64,000 nt of DNA from Phanerodontia chrysosporium (taxonomy: Eukaryota > Basidiomycota > Agaricomycetes > Polyporales > Phanerochaetaceae): the NCBI GenBank assembly GCA_001910725.1, contig MJGA01000014.1, positions 682,001 through 746,000 on the forward strand. Reading direction: 5' to 3'. Below the pieces are notes generated by a model. That model ran no database searches. It saw only the letters and a list, made by a program, of their open reading frames with translations, and was not told the DNA's origin. Shown here one piece after another: positions 38,053-50,037 of the stretch. Each line of letters opens with the position of its first letter. Position 1 is the first letter of the stretch. The translations under genes and the position numbers were made by a program.

Positions 38053-38446
38053 AGGGACAAGAGTAGAAGGAACTTTCAGAGGGACCTGAGGGCACTGCTG
38101 ACTACGGGTCTCTTCGTGGTGGGGGTCCGCTCGGGGCGCCAGCGTGGGTGCCGTTGCTACTGAGAACACCCCCTCAAGACGCCGATATGTCCATCAGTCT
38201 TTCTGGCGTCCCGCTACTCAATAGAGGTCTCGACGGCGATGCCAACAGCGTTCCTTGCGATAGACCATATCAACGCATATCAGCGCATCGCGGACGCATC
38301 GCCAACGCGTGTGCGACTTCAGGCTGTGCAACGCTAGCGACGCAGTTCATCTCAACCCGTGGAAGAAAACCAGCAGTAGCGCACACCTTGGGGGTTTCAG
38401 TCGTTTCGCCCTCAAAGTGTCCCTGTCCACCCCCTACGACAGCGCA
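38053..38446. promoter_or_regulatory. Shared divergent promoter of the two thioredoxin-fusion genes
   Basis: 394 bp between the two divergent start codons. Contains repeated ACGCATATCAGCGCATCGCGGACGC-like words near 38272-38305. No TATA box is obvious. Co-regulation is inferred from the arrangement only. Confidence 0.4.
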
Positions 38447-41400
38447 ATGTCTGAAGTGATATCTATATCTACACATGACCAATTCGACGACCTGGTAAGT
38501 ACTTGGGTTCCGTTGAATACTTCAGCAGCTCATAAACAGGAAAGGTGTCCAAGGACAGTGCCACTGTCGTGCGATACTACGCGGACTGGTGCGGCGCGTG
38601 CCGAATCTTTGACCCAATCTACCGAAGTATCGCGATTTGCGAGGAGTTCCGGGAGGTGGCATTTTGCAACGTCGATTGCTCAGACCGGTCAGAGGAGGTC
38701 GATCTGCTCCTGGAAAGGGTCAAACCCAGCGATGTCGCCATGGGGCTTCCCTGTGTTGCTGTGTTCAGAAACGGCGCGCGGGCTACCAAGCTGGAGGGAT
38801 ATCAACCATATAGTACATTGAAGGCGAGTGCATCCTATTCGTTGATGAACTGAGCTTCCTGACGAGAGTCAACTAGAAATGGCTGATGGAAGTGCTGAAC
38901 GTCGTCGTCACGCCTGTCCCTTCGCCCCTCACGCTTACCCGCTCGGCTGGCGTTATGCGCAAGTTGCATTCGCTAGAGATTGACGGCAAGGTGAGCTTTC
39001 ATTGTATATCTTGTCAAGGAACAAGATGTATTCATCCATGAAGCCTGTGCTTCGAGCGATCGACTCCTTTGACGAGCTCGAGCCTCCAGTATGGTACACT
39101 CTTTTCTGCACAGTACTTCAATCACTCATTGGGCATTGGGCATCCGTAGGAACCCCGTTGTTTAGTTGCGCTGTACATGAAGAGCAGGCCGGCAGTACTT
39201 GGTTCGCTCTGGGGAAGTCTGGAGCGAGCCCTATTGGATCCAAATTTTGAGAACGTTCACGTCGTAACGTATAATTCAGATGATGACGCCGTGAGTGTCT
39301 GGATAGGCATTTTACATCCTACGACTAATGGCACGTAGGATACGGCAGATTGCTATTTGCTCAATTTTGTAAGGTCCTCGCCAGTACGCATATATTTCAT
39401 CGCTCACGGCCTCTTCTATGCGCAGGAAACACGCTGCCTATTCTGAGAAATGGCCGATACTTCTGCGAATGGAGGACTACACGTAGTAAGGTGTCGCTTG
39501 AGGTGCGTTTGAATCCAATCTACTCGCAGTTGTTTCTGAAGCAGCGGCCTAATAGGAATGGCTGAGTGACTGCCTGTCGGCGAGCGAGTATGTCAAAAAA
39601 GGCTCTTACCCCTTCCGCTGCTAATGCGGTGGCATGGTTAACTAGGATAGCAGAGACGGCCAGGATTGAAGAGACGCCAGGAAATGAACAGAGTCAAGAC
39701 AACCAAACTTCAGAGACCGGCGATGCAAGCGTGGGCGAACAACTAGTTGAGGTGCCTACGGAGGGTTCGGAGCAAGATGCCGACGCCTCGGATCAGTCTG
39801 CGGAAGAGGCTGAGGAAGACAATATTGAAGACGAAGACGATATTGCTGACGGGGAGGCAGATGAAAACGAGGATGCGGATGAAGACGATGATGCTCATGA
39901 AGACGACGATTCTGATGAAGATGAGGTACGTTAACAATGCGAGGCGTCAGATCTGCAGGTGCTCAAAGATATACAGCAAACTTCGTGGAATCTCACCAGG
40001 GTTTCAACCCAAGAGGAGTGGCAAAACATTGTACGCGAAAGCTGGACACGGTTCCCGTCCACAATGTCTCATCACGTTCTGCAGCTGTCAGCAAACGTTA
40101 GCGCAGTGTTGACCTTCGACAACTGTTGCGAGCCGTTCTCACAAGCCTTATGCAACATCTTCGACGCCATCGCGGGCTCAAGTGCGTTTGAGTCGACTGT
40201 ATTTTGCCTGGTAGATCACGACGAGGTTAGCCCTTTCGCTCAAGTACATCCCTCATTACTGAGACCTGTAATCAGGAGCTTGCAGAAGTCCTGGGCCATG
40301 AGCAGGTAGGAATGTCACAGCCTCCTTCGACACACGTCTTACCGTCCACCACAGACACCTGACATTAGGGTCTTCCGAAAGCAAATGGAAGTGGCACGGA
40401 TGAACCGCGCCTTGCCGCGACCTGAAATTGAGGTGAGCCAGTCTTGCACTGTGAGAGTGTCTGATTTTGTCAACTTTTCGGTGCGTAGGAATGGCTAGCG
40501 CCCCTGCTGAACGCATCCAACGATGATCGATCGAATAATTTAACGCATGACGAAGCCTTCACGTCGGACGTAGCCAGCCATCCTACGGAAATGAAGAGTC
40601 CTGTGAGCACCTATCGTCTACCTCATGTAGTCGCAGCTAGCTTACCTCCGGAGAAAGGACGTTGACATACGGAAAAGCGTCGATGAAGAGTAAGTCGCTT
40701 TCAAAGTCCAGTTATACATCGCAGATCAAACCTGCGTTTAGGTCAGCTATCGCGCACCAGGTCTCTACGGTACATATATCTGGAACAGAGAAGGATGACT
40801 CCACCCTCCCATCGATTGCCTCGGTTGGGAGCCCCGTGGACAGCGCATCCGAAACCGCCAGCGCCATTGTAAGTGCCTCGTTCATCCTTAGAGCGTTACT
40901 CATACAATCCTGCCGACAGGACGCTTCTCCTGGAAGAAACTCGGTGGAGTCGTCGCCAAGCATAACGTGGGCACCTTCTCAGCTTATAACGGACCTCCAT
41001 GTTAATATAAACGCAGCCTCTCCCCAAGCTCAGACACTAGCGCCGACTCATTATTCGATCGGGCATCGCAATTGCTGCAGAACGCAAATGGGTCTTCCAC
41101 AAGCCTGGTATGCTCATTCTATGCGCTTCCTCTCAGATACTAATCTCCGGCTCGTCTTAGACGTCTGTCTCAACGACAGACACGTGCGTGCTGTCTCCTA
41201 CTCCTCTACTTCGCGAAGCTGAACCTTTCCTCCCGTTCATAGGGTTTTGTCGTCCTTGCCACGCTGTACAGGATCGTACCAAGAACGCCCAAAATCGCGC
41301 TTCCGATGGCTGGGCAAGCGACAGCCATTCCATGATCCGGAGCCCGGGTGTGTATTCGTGCCCGGAGACGACGGCATGGGGCTAGAAATCGGTCGCGCGA

Positions 41401-42035
41401 ATGAGGAGAACTCGTACTTCAACATCACGCTATCGCAGCCGCAAGATGGGCAGCAGAGAGACCAGCTCGAGTTCGGCATGGGCTTCGGGCCCGACCCGAC
41501 GATGAAGACGCGCTTCGTCTCCGCCGTCTTCCGCGTGTCCTTCGGCTACGACGACGACCACGGGCGGCGGGTGCCCCTCAAGGTCCGCTCACTCACACCG
41601 ACCGACGCGCACGGCGTGGAGACGGAGGTACACTGGGGCCGCGGCTCGGAGAGCAGCCTGAGCATCAGCGTCGGCCAGTCGTCCGTCTCGCTCGGCGGAG
41701 AGAGCAAGCGCACCAAGAACGCAGAGTACACCCGCAAGACGTCGTCCCGCGTGCGCGGCCAGGGCGTGCACACTCAGACTGCTGAGTGGACGTTCCAAGA
41801 GGACGAGGGGGAGGCCGGCCGCCACGGGCTCGATCCGCAATACCAGATGTCGGTCACCCTTCCGCCAATCGTGACGACGCGGCCGATGTGGATAGAGTTC
41901 TGGGGCAAGGCCGTCCTTGCTCGCGGTCGCAGTTTAACAGGTCTGGACGTGACGCTGAAGATTGGCTCGATGGACGAGCCTTACAGACGCAACATAGACA
42001 TGAGCAGCGGCATCAGTACTAAGAAAATGACTTAG
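38447..42035 (+). CDS. Multi-thioredoxin protein with unrecognised C-terminal domain (copy B)
   Basis: Start MSEVISISTHDQFDDL at 38447, then thioredoxin domain 1 with VVRYYADWCGACRIFDPIY (active WCGAC), VAFCNVDCSD and LPCVAVFRNG. A second thioredoxin-like unit lacking cysteines follows (LRAIDSFDELEP near 39050; YMKSRPAVLGSLWGSLERALLDP near 39175; LPILRNGRYFCEW near 39437). A strongly acidic stretch (39770-39925) comes next, then a third unit (STQEEWQNIV... and FDNCCEPFSQALCNIFDAIAGSS, 39995-40215) with CC in place of CxxC. The Ser/Thr-rich 40700-41200 region leads to the same C-terminal domain as copy A: RCTGSYQERPKSR, EPGCVFVPGDD, GLEIGRANEENSYFNI, VRGQGVHTQTAEWTF, LDPQYQMSVTLP, WIEFWGKAVLARG, ending ISTKKMT (42035). 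The first join (38494 to 38540) is one base out of phase. Could be two adjacent genes, but copy A supports fusion. Confidence 0.55.
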
Positions 42036-42635
42036 GATATAATCACGGGTTCTTCACTATATATGGTTTTGACTCGCTGCAAAGGTGTCGTGTACTTCGA
42101 TGAGGGCAGCGTCATGTGAGCAGGTGTCGCAGTTTCGTCAAGCGTATCAACACTTGTTGCGTTTCAGGCCTCGGGTTGATCGCCTGGTGTTCCCACGCCT
42201 CATTGTACTTGACATCCGCAATACGCCACATCAGGTACGACATATCCTCAGCAGTATGATTAGTCTTGTCAGAAAAGTTCGCAAGGATCTGTATTTTGTG
42301 CCCGGAATGCTGATGAGAGACGTTCTCAAAGGTTGGTTTGCAAGAGTAATCGGGGCTGGCCGCTGGTATTCAAACTCAGCGCTCAGCTACCACAAAGAGC
42401 TTTCGACCTTACCTTCTGCTTTCACCTCAACCCGCATCAGCAGTGAGCTATAACTCTTCTGCTTTCGTTCATTCCACACTCCCAAGCTTCACAGCGTATA
42501 GCACATACCTCCGATGGAAAGACTTCTCTCATTCACGGGGCTCAAACCACTGTGACGTCCATTGAAGGCCGTCATCCTAGGTTGGGTTCAGAGGAGAGGG
42601 AGCATATCGAGAGGTACATCTTCTTAGGGCAGGAG
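42036..42635. other. Intergenic / 5' region of the F-box gene
   Basis: No independent gene recognised. The F-box frame stays open leftwards to about 42480, so a short upstream coding exon may lie here. Confidence 0.4.
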
Positions 42636-44435
42636 ATGGTCGCCAACCTCAAACGCAAACTCAATGCCGATATCTGGATCAACTGCCTTCCGGACGAGCT
42701 CCTACTCGAGGTCTTCCAGTACTACATCGCGCTGCAGAACAAGGAACTCGGCTCTGCCGGACGCTACAACTTCTTCAGCCGAAGAGGTAATAAACACTTG
42801 TCTTGGATTCGCGTCACGCACGTCTGTCACCACTGGCGGCGGCTCTCCCTCTCCTACGCGGCGTTCTGGGCGAAGATTCGTCTCACGCGCTACTCGTCCG
42901 CCCATGCTTTTCTCGAACGCAGCCAGCAGGCGCCTCTGTCCATCCACTGCCGTATTCTCTACTCTGATGCCGTCGAGCGCACAAAGAAGTACGTGCTCTT
43001 CCAGAAGATCCTTGCAGAGTCACGCCGCATTCGTGCTCTCACACTGCAGTACAACAACACGGAACGCACTGGCGCGCGGGATCGCGTTCCCGCTGAACCC
43101 GACATGGGTCGCTGCGAATTTCCCGTGCTCGAAACGCTGGAAGTCGTAAGAGAGACCGGCGATGAGGACACTCTTCCGTCGTTCGTTGCACGCTGCGCCT
43201 CGTTTCCCCACTTACAAGATCTCTGCCTCAAAAACTATAATCTGCCGCTAGTTCAGTCACTCGTGCAACGCGCCCCGAAGCTCTCGAAGCTGCGACTGGG
43301 AGGGTATAGCAGCGACTTGATGATCGACTGTAGGGCCTTTCTCAGCTTTCTCGGCTCGCTGCCGCAACTTGAAGAGCTGATTCTGGGCGGTGAGATTCGC
43401 CACTCAGAGGTACAGGCAGGAAACATGCATATCGCTCAGAATCAATCATCGGTCGCAAACAACTTCGTCACGATCACTCTCCCCAATTTGAAATTCCTTC
43501 GCCTTGTATCTCCTGTCAAGTCTGCACCGATCCTTCTTCGGCATATATCGCATCCTGCCCATACTACGCTTAGCATCGACGTCGACCCGCCAACGCCAGG
43601 TATGATGATAGAGTACGGCCTTGCAGCGCTCGCGGAGGCCATAGGAACTCACACCTCTGGGAAGCAGATTATCGGCGCAAAGATAGATCCCATCCTCTCG
43701 CTGAGCGTGGGCTCGTTCACGGAGAGAGACGTGCATGTCTACATGTGGAGAGACGCGTTGTCCATCACATCGGACGCCGGCGACGCGAATCACTCGCATA
43801 TTTCAAGCGTGCACAGGGACGCCTGCATCCAGATCCACTTCATACATTACTCGATAGTGAACGTCTTCAGGCACTTCTTCCCGACACTGCCGATGCAAAC
43901 GGTCCAGCGCCTTTTCGTGGGCGGGCGCCACGCCGACGATTACTCGCATGTCCCGTGCCAGCGTACGTGGCGAGAAGCATTCGCGGGCGCAGTCGAGATA
44001 CGCGAGCTCACGGTTTACGCAAACGCCTCTCGGAACCTGCCCGGTGCGCTGCGCCCGACGCTGCGTCCTCCTGTCGGTAACGGCACATGGGGCTCGCTCT
44101 TCCCGCGCATCGACACCTTGTGCTTGCAGTATATCGAATTGACACAAGATGACGCCGTCCGCTGGAAGACGGATATGCCCCCCGATGGCTGGACTGCCAC
44201 CCACCTTCGCGCCGAAGAAGGCATGCGCCAGGGCGCCCAGCGCATGCGCCTCGCGAAGCTCGTGATACGCAAGGCGAGGCAGATTGATTTGCAGGGCGTC
44301 AGCCTGCTTGAGCAGTGCCTCGGTGCCTCTGCCGTCGAGTGGGACGGTATCGAGAAGTGGGGGACGCGCACTGTGACTATGGTGGAGTACCTGGCCATAA
44401 ACAGAGACCACGGTTGGGTGGATGACGACGTATAG
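42636..44435 (+). CDS. F-box protein
   Basis: Substrate-recognition subunit of an SCF ubiquitin ligase by family; target unknown. The F-box reads INCLPDELLLEVFQYYIALQ...WIRVTHVCHHWRRLSLSYAAFWAKI (about 42675-42890). It is followed by LRR-like repeats without strict periodicity (FPHLQDLCLKNYNL, APKLSKLRLGGYSS, LPQLEELILGG), as in the large agaricomycete F-box expansions. Uninterrupted frame of about 600 aa to TAG at 44433-44435. The first in-frame ATG is 42636 (MVANLKRKLNADIW), but related proteins usually have a coiled stretch before it, and the frame is open upstream (GSEEREHIERYIFLGQE). The true start is probably in an upstream exon. Confidence 0.85.
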   Translation: MVANLKRKLNADIWINCLPDELLLEVFQYYIALQNKELGSAGRYNFFSRRGNKHLSWIRVTHVCHHWRRLSLSYAAFWAKIRLTRYSSAHAFLERSQQAPLSIHCRILYSDAVERTKKYVLFQKILAESRRIRALTLQYNNTERTGARDRVPAEPDMGRCEFPVLETLEVVRETGDEDTLPSFVARCASFPHLQDLCLKNYNLPLVQSLVQRAPKLSKLRLGGYSSDLMIDCRAFLSFLGSLPQLEELILGGEIRHSEVQAGNMHIAQNQSSVANNFVTITLPNLKFLRLVSPVKSAPILLRHISHPAHTTLSIDVDPPTPGMMIEYGLAALAEAIGTHTSGKQIIGAKIDPILSLSVGSFTERDVHVYMWRDALSITSDAGDANHSHISSVHRDACIQIHFIHYSIVNVFRHFFPTLPMQTVQRLFVGGRHADDYSHVPCQRTWREAFAGAVEIRELTVYANASRNLPGALRPTLRPPVGNGTWGSLFPRIDTLCLQYIELTQDDAVRWKTDMPPDGWTATHLRAEEGMRQGAQRMRLAKLVIRKARQIDLQGVSLLEQCLGASAVEWDGIEKWGTRTVTMVEYLAINRDHGWVDDDV

Positions 44436-44754
44436 CAATAGGAGTGAATGATCAAAGAAATAGTTGTCTGTAGCTTTGTGCTCTAGTGTATATTAAAATG
44501 GTGTATAGACACTAAATCGTTCGGAAGGACCGACGCCACATCCTAATCCGGTAACGGGCGGGATTCCGCTTGACGGATGTTTCCGATAGCCGATAAGTCC
44601 ATTTCCGGAAGATATCTCCGAATATGGGCATGATGTTTGAAATGCCGAAAAGAACTACGCGCCGCCGCGACACGCAGCTTTGCTTTTACACTTCCTACCT
44701 TTCACGACAACCTCGACGACGACCCGGACGCCTCCCACGTCCCCAGTTACGACC
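44436..44754. other. Intergenic, F-box gene to dynamin gene
   Basis: 319 bp. Pyrimidine/ACGAC-rich leader just before the dynamin ATG (44690-44750). No gene. Confidence 0.45.
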
Positions 44755-47611
44755 ATGGACGCCGACCTCATCAAGCTGGTCAATAAACTCCAGGATACGT
44801 TCGCGAATCTTGGTATGTCTTTTGCCGGCGGCCTCAAGCCAGGTGCTCATGTGCGCGTCCGCAGGAGGAGAGCTGGACATGCCCCAGCTGGCTGTGGTAT
44901 GTATTCCGACCAACGTATTGAAGAGATGGGATGACACGAGACACCCTAGGTTGGCAGTCAGTCCGCGGGCAAATCCAGTGTGCTTGAAACGTATGTACCA
45001 TCCCTTCTCCGCCTTAGACCTCGACGTGACCTGTAGCGCAGTATCGTTGGCCGCGACTTCCTGCCTCGTGGACAGGGCATTGTGACTCGGCGGCCACTCG
45101 TCCTCCAGCTCATCCACACGCCGGTGCCCGAGGATGGGTCACAGACGTACACCGAGTGGGGCCAGTTCCTGCACATCGACAAACGGTTCACAGACTTCGA
45201 CGAAATCCGCAAGGAGATCGAGCAGGAGACGTATCGGGTGGCCGGACAGAACAAGGGCATCAGCAAACTCCCATTCATCTTCGGATATATAGTCCGAACG
45301 TCCTTGACCTCACTCTCGTCGACTTGCCCGGTTTGACAAAGGCGCGTCCTCCACGTCTTTCTTGCACGCCAACACTGACAACCCACGTTTTGCAGATTCC
45401 AGTAGGTGATCAGCCTAGCGATATCGAACGTCAAATTCGTGGCCTTGTGCTTGACTACATCTCAAAACCTAACTGGTGCGTATGGTCCTTCATGTAAGTT
45501 AGGTCGCCCGCTCTAAGGAATCACTCCAGCGTTATCCTTGCGGTATCTGCCGCGAATGTCGATCTCGCTAACTCCGAGTCCCTCAAACTGGCTCGTTCAG
45601 TCGATCCTCAGGGCCGTAGAACCATCGGCGTCCTGACGAAGCTGGACCTCATGGACGCTGGGACAAACGCGCTGGATATCCTTACGGGACGGGTGTACCC
45701 ACTGAAGCTGGGCTTCATTGGCGTTGTGAACCGAAGCCAGCAGGACATCAACTCCAACAAGAGCATGCAGGACGCCCTGGAGGCGGAGGCTGAGTTCTTC
45801 AGGAGCCACCCTGCGTACCGGAATATTGCGCACAAGAACGGTACTCGGTATCTCGCGAGGACTCTCAATCAGGTTCTCATGAACCACATCCGTGACAAGC
45901 TACCAGACATGAAGGCGCGGTTGAACACTTTGATGGGCCAGGCTCAGCAGGAGCTCAACTCGTTCGGTGATGCCGCTATCTATGGCGACAGTAACCAGGT
46001 AAGTTAACTTGGGCGATGCGACGAACACTCGTGCTGATCGAGATAACAGCAAGGGTCGCTTATCCTGCGCCTCATGACCCAGTTCGCGCGTGACTTCGTG
46101 TCTTCCATTGAAGGCACGAACCTCGACATTTCCACCAAGGAGTTGTCGGGTGGCGCTCGGATATACTACATTTTCAATGACGTATTCGGCCAGGCTCTCA
46201 GCTCGATTGACGCCACGCATAACCTCGATAACCAAGACATCCGGACTGCGATCCGCAACTCCACCGGACCACGGCCGAGTTTGTTCGTGCCGGAGATTGC
46301 CTTCGACCTCCTTGTGAAGCCGCAAATCAAGCTCCTCGAGGCGCCGAGCTTGCGTTGCGTTGAGCTGGTCTACGAGGAGCTCGTCAAGATCTGCCACAAC
46401 TGCACCAGTGCAGTGAGTTTCCCATGAACTAGGGTCTCATGTCCATCCTAATACTCTAATAGGAACTTCAACGGTTCCCCAGGCTGCATGCGCAGCTCGT
46501 GGAAGTTGTCTCGGAGCTTCTGCGAGAACGTCTTGGCCCAACGACGGACTACACGCAAAGTCTCATCGACATCCAAACTGCGTACATCAATACCAACCAC
46601 CCCGCATTCATTACCGGCTCCGCAATGGCTGCCCAAGCTGCCCAGTCTGCCACCTCTGCCCCCGCCAAGCATCTCCCGCCACCAAGAGTGAGTTCATTCC
46701 ACATAATGGGTGCCTCTCTAACCTGACTAGAACCAGCCCTCATCTGCGGAGCCTGTCAATGGCTCTGCGCTCCCTGACGAGGACGAGGATTCGGACGACG
46801 CGAAGTCGGTAAATGGTATCGGTGGACGTGCCAGCGATGCGCGTTCCGTGACTAGCCAGCACGACCGCACACGTTCTACACCAAGTGGCCCGGCGTCCTT
46901 CACCGGCACCATGCGCCGCCCTAGCTCTCCTAAGCCCTCACATCACCACTCTTCCCGCCACGCACCTCAGGGCCCATCGGCCTCCAACCAGACCAAGGAG
47001 TCATTCCTCAACTACTTTTTCGGCCAGAACGGCCCTGGCCCCCTCGCCGGCGCCAGCGTCGACCGCGCACTGGCTACCCAGGGCGCGACGGCAATTACAA
47101 CCATTGGTCGCGATCTCTCCGGCGGCCAGCCGTCCGCGCAGACTGGGCTCTTGCAGGGAAGCGGACGCTGGACGGCCCTAACCAGGGCAGTAGCGCGGCG
47201 TTCGACATGAAGAGCCTCGGCAAGCACATCGAGGCGGTGCGTTATTGTCTTCTTTATCCTCCGTTCGCCATTGCTTACTCTGCACAGACGTCAGACGGCG
47301 GCTCGGGGCTTACGATGCGGGAGGAGATGGAGACGAACCTGATCCGGTCGCTGATCCAGTCCTACTTCAACATCGTGCGGCAGACGATCCAGGACCTCGT
47401 GCCGAAGGCGATCATGCACTTCCTCGTGAACCACACCTCGCAGCAGGTGCAGAACCGCCTCGTCGCGGCGCTCTACAAGCCGGACCTCTTCCCCGAGCTG
47501 CTCAACGAGGACGAGGCGCTCGTCGCCGAGCGCACGCGCGTCAAGGCGCTCCTCGACGCGTACAAGGAGGCCTTCCGGACCCTCTCCGAGGTCACACTAA
47601 AATCGACATAG
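44755..47611 (+). CDS. DNM1: Dynamin-related GTPase, Dnm1/Drp1 type, two apparent single-base deletions
   Basis: Large GTPase that assembles on mitochondria and peroxisomes to drive fission. Start [20 protein letters not shown] (44755). GTPase motifs: GSQSAGKSS (44953-44979, after an intron), DLPG in [14 protein letters not shown] in [10 protein letters not shown]. The middle domain runs through [17 protein letters not shown] and [15 protein letters not shown] Ser/Pro/His-rich variable insert (about 46740-47160) with ESFLNYFFG is typical of Dnm1/Drp1 rather than Vps1. The GED is [39 protein letters not shown]. Stop TAG 47609-47611. One base appears missing near 45270-45272 (KLP | IHLRIYSPN) and one near 47156-47161 (LLQG | [10 protein letters not shown]). 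Since this is a conserved gene of normal content, assembly error is likely; an unusual intron is an alternative for the second. Confidence 0.9.
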
Positions 47612-48077
47612 ATAGAGAGCACCTCGCGTTGTTACCCCTCTTCGTGTACTCTTGTTTGTGGATGACATCTTCGTTATGCCCTGGACTCGGCCAGCTTGCA
47701 GTCTGTCTCGCGTGTCCACCCCCACTCACCGTACGGTCTCGCCTTTGGTTTGTGTGTAGCTGTAACTCCATCCTAATTTTGCATTTCGGATCATACATAT
47801 CCGAAGAGACTCTGAGAAGCTCATGGATGTGTAGGTTCGGATACGTGTTTGGCGACCGTTCTGCTATAGACGACTCTGAACCTCGTTTCCTCTCGCTCTC
47901 CGATGTCACCACTACTGTCGAGCGTGATCTTACACCGTAAACTTCGTACTTTAGAGCTTCAAGCTCTTAGGGCCCGGTCAAGATATATACGTTCCTTCAA
48001 GTTCAATGAATTGTCTATGCAAGTTTGTTTGTCCCATACCCAAGTCCTGCTCCAGACGAATACACGCTCTCCTCGGC
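47612..48077. other. Convergent intergenic region
   Basis: 466 bp between the dynamin 3' end and the DUF6534 3' end; nothing recognised. Confidence 0.45.
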
Positions 48078-50037
48078 CTACAGCTCCCTGATGACCACCG
48101 TACGCGTCACGACCGGCAGCGGCGTGCGCTTCCCGTCGACAACGATCTCGCACTCGTCCATCTGCCCCCTTGACATGAGCACTCATCCTGACGCTGGCCT
48201 TCAGAGTCCACGCACCTCGACGCCGTCCACCTCGCCCTGTGTATCGCGGCAGGAGCGCGTGCCGCTGAAGAACGCCCGAGACTTGCCCGTGGTCCCGCCG
48301 CCCTCGTGCGTCGCGCGGCTGTCGGCGGCGTATGACATGTACGCCTCCCGGCGCTGCGCGTGCAGCCCTTCGCGCGCGTTGAGCCTGTGTGGACCGTTAG
48401 CTCAGCGCGCTCTGCGTGGGAAATATGGTGGAAGGGCTCGCACATTGAGACTGGCCAGGTACAGCGCGAACGTCAGTAATGCCGCTCGGCAACAACGGGG
48501 GGAAAACGCACGCACAGAACGTGGTTGCGTACAGCTTCGTGACGTTCACGTGGAAGACGAGCCTGGGCCCCCTTCCGGTCAGCGGCGCGGCGGCCCACGC
48601 GAAACAGGGCAGGCGCACCAGTAGAGCCGCGAGGGCGCCGCAAAGAAGGTCACGAGCAGCAGCGTCTGCACGAGCGCGACGAGCACCCCGCGGCGTATCA
48701 CGTACTGCACGAGCGTCGCGATCACGGCGTTCGTCCTGCATCCGCCCTCGCACGTCAGCGCGCTGCCCGCCAGTATTTTGTGTCGGAGTGAACAGAGACG
48801 CACCCGCGCATGCCCGTGCGTGCGCCCGCGAGCAGCGCGCACATCGCGGCGGTCGCGAGGATGTCGGTGAGCGCCGCGCCGCCCTTGGCGAGCCCGAAGA
48901 ATAGCTGTAGCAAGAGCCGCGTGTGAGCAGAGAGCCTTGGGACAGGAAGGGATGGTGTACAGAAAAAGTGGAACTCCGCTCCTCCAGGACGTTGTGCGAA
49001 TGTACGACCATCATTGCGGTACATACTACGTAGCGCAGGTCTCAGAGATTGGCACGTGGCAAAAGCGATGTCTTGAGATGCTCACCGATGCCGAACCCTG
49101 CAGGGACTTCCTGTGAGAGACGGTCCACTCGGTATCATGGCGGACTTACCACATGAGATGACGGCGCAGACCGCCTGCACAGGTTAGTCCCACCGATACC
49201 CGGATGTAGCAAATTACATACCACGACAATGGGCACCGCAAAGGCGCAGGGTTTCATCTTCGCCACTAAGAGAGAAGCGATGAGTGAGGTCTCGACCAGC
49301 ACGAACTGTGACCTACCACCGTACAGCTGGGCAGCAAAGTACCCTTGAGATCTGTGGCAGAGGTCAGGCGTAATGCATACATGGGGAGGAGGACGACGAC
49401 ATGCATGAATGTAATGAGCGTGTGGCAGAGACATTCTGCTGCCAGTTCTCTGCTCTGGTATGTTAGGGCCCTGCTTCAATGACCGAAACAGGACGCACTT
49501 TGTGATGCTGTGGAAAGGAATGAGCGAACCGTAGTGCGCTATCTGGAGATTGATGAGCAGAATTGAGGACATTGGGACCTGTTGGAGCTCACTAAATAGT
49601 AGTACACGGATTGTGACACCAGGGCGGATGCCGCGAAGTTGAGCACGCTGAGAGACAACCGATGTCAGCGTGATGGAAGCGCTACTGGACTCGCGACCTA
49701 CATCATGAACACAGCCTTGGGGTGCAGGGTTAGAGGGATTATAGGAGTGGTACCAGATAGCTTACCGCGGCTTGAAGATGAATAGCGTCACGCGAGGGAA
49801 AGTAGCGGAAGCCCTGCACAGCATTGACACCTGCCAAACTTGAGCACAGCATCGTGAGCGTTTCGAGCGAATTCAGAATGCAGAGACGCGCCGTACACGA
49901 GTGATAGAAGAAAACCTAGGCTCTGATGATTAGTGGACGAGTGGACGCAGTTGGCGAGTTTGCTCACCCCAGTACATGGGCCCAGCGACAGGCCCGAGGT
50001 CGAGCCCCTCTGCTGGTATGACGGTGGTGTTGGACAT
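48078..50037 (-). CDS. DUF6534-type membrane protein, copy 1
   Basis: Agaricomycete-specific seven-helix family of unknown function. Start MSNTTVIPAEGLDLGPVAGPMYWG at 50037. Family landmarks follow in order: GVNAVQGFRYF, LNFAASALVSQSVYYYL, IAHYGSLIPFHSIT, AECLCHTLITF joined to SQGYFAAQLYG, VAKMKPCAFAVPIVVV, then FGLAKGGAALTDILATAAMCALLAGARTGMRG and VIRRGVLVALVQTLLLVTFFA with HVNVTKLY, the most diagnostic part. The C-terminal tail is split by an intron and ends GKRTPLPVVTRTVVIREL, TAG 48078-48080. Multiple introns; a few joins are uncertain. Tandem paralogue of the gene at 52203-54159. Confidence 0.8.

Noticed and set aside
44655..45117. Minus-strand frames opposite the dynamin GTPase domain
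   Set aside because: Antisense shadows of a conserved gene with clear GTPase motifs on the plus strand.
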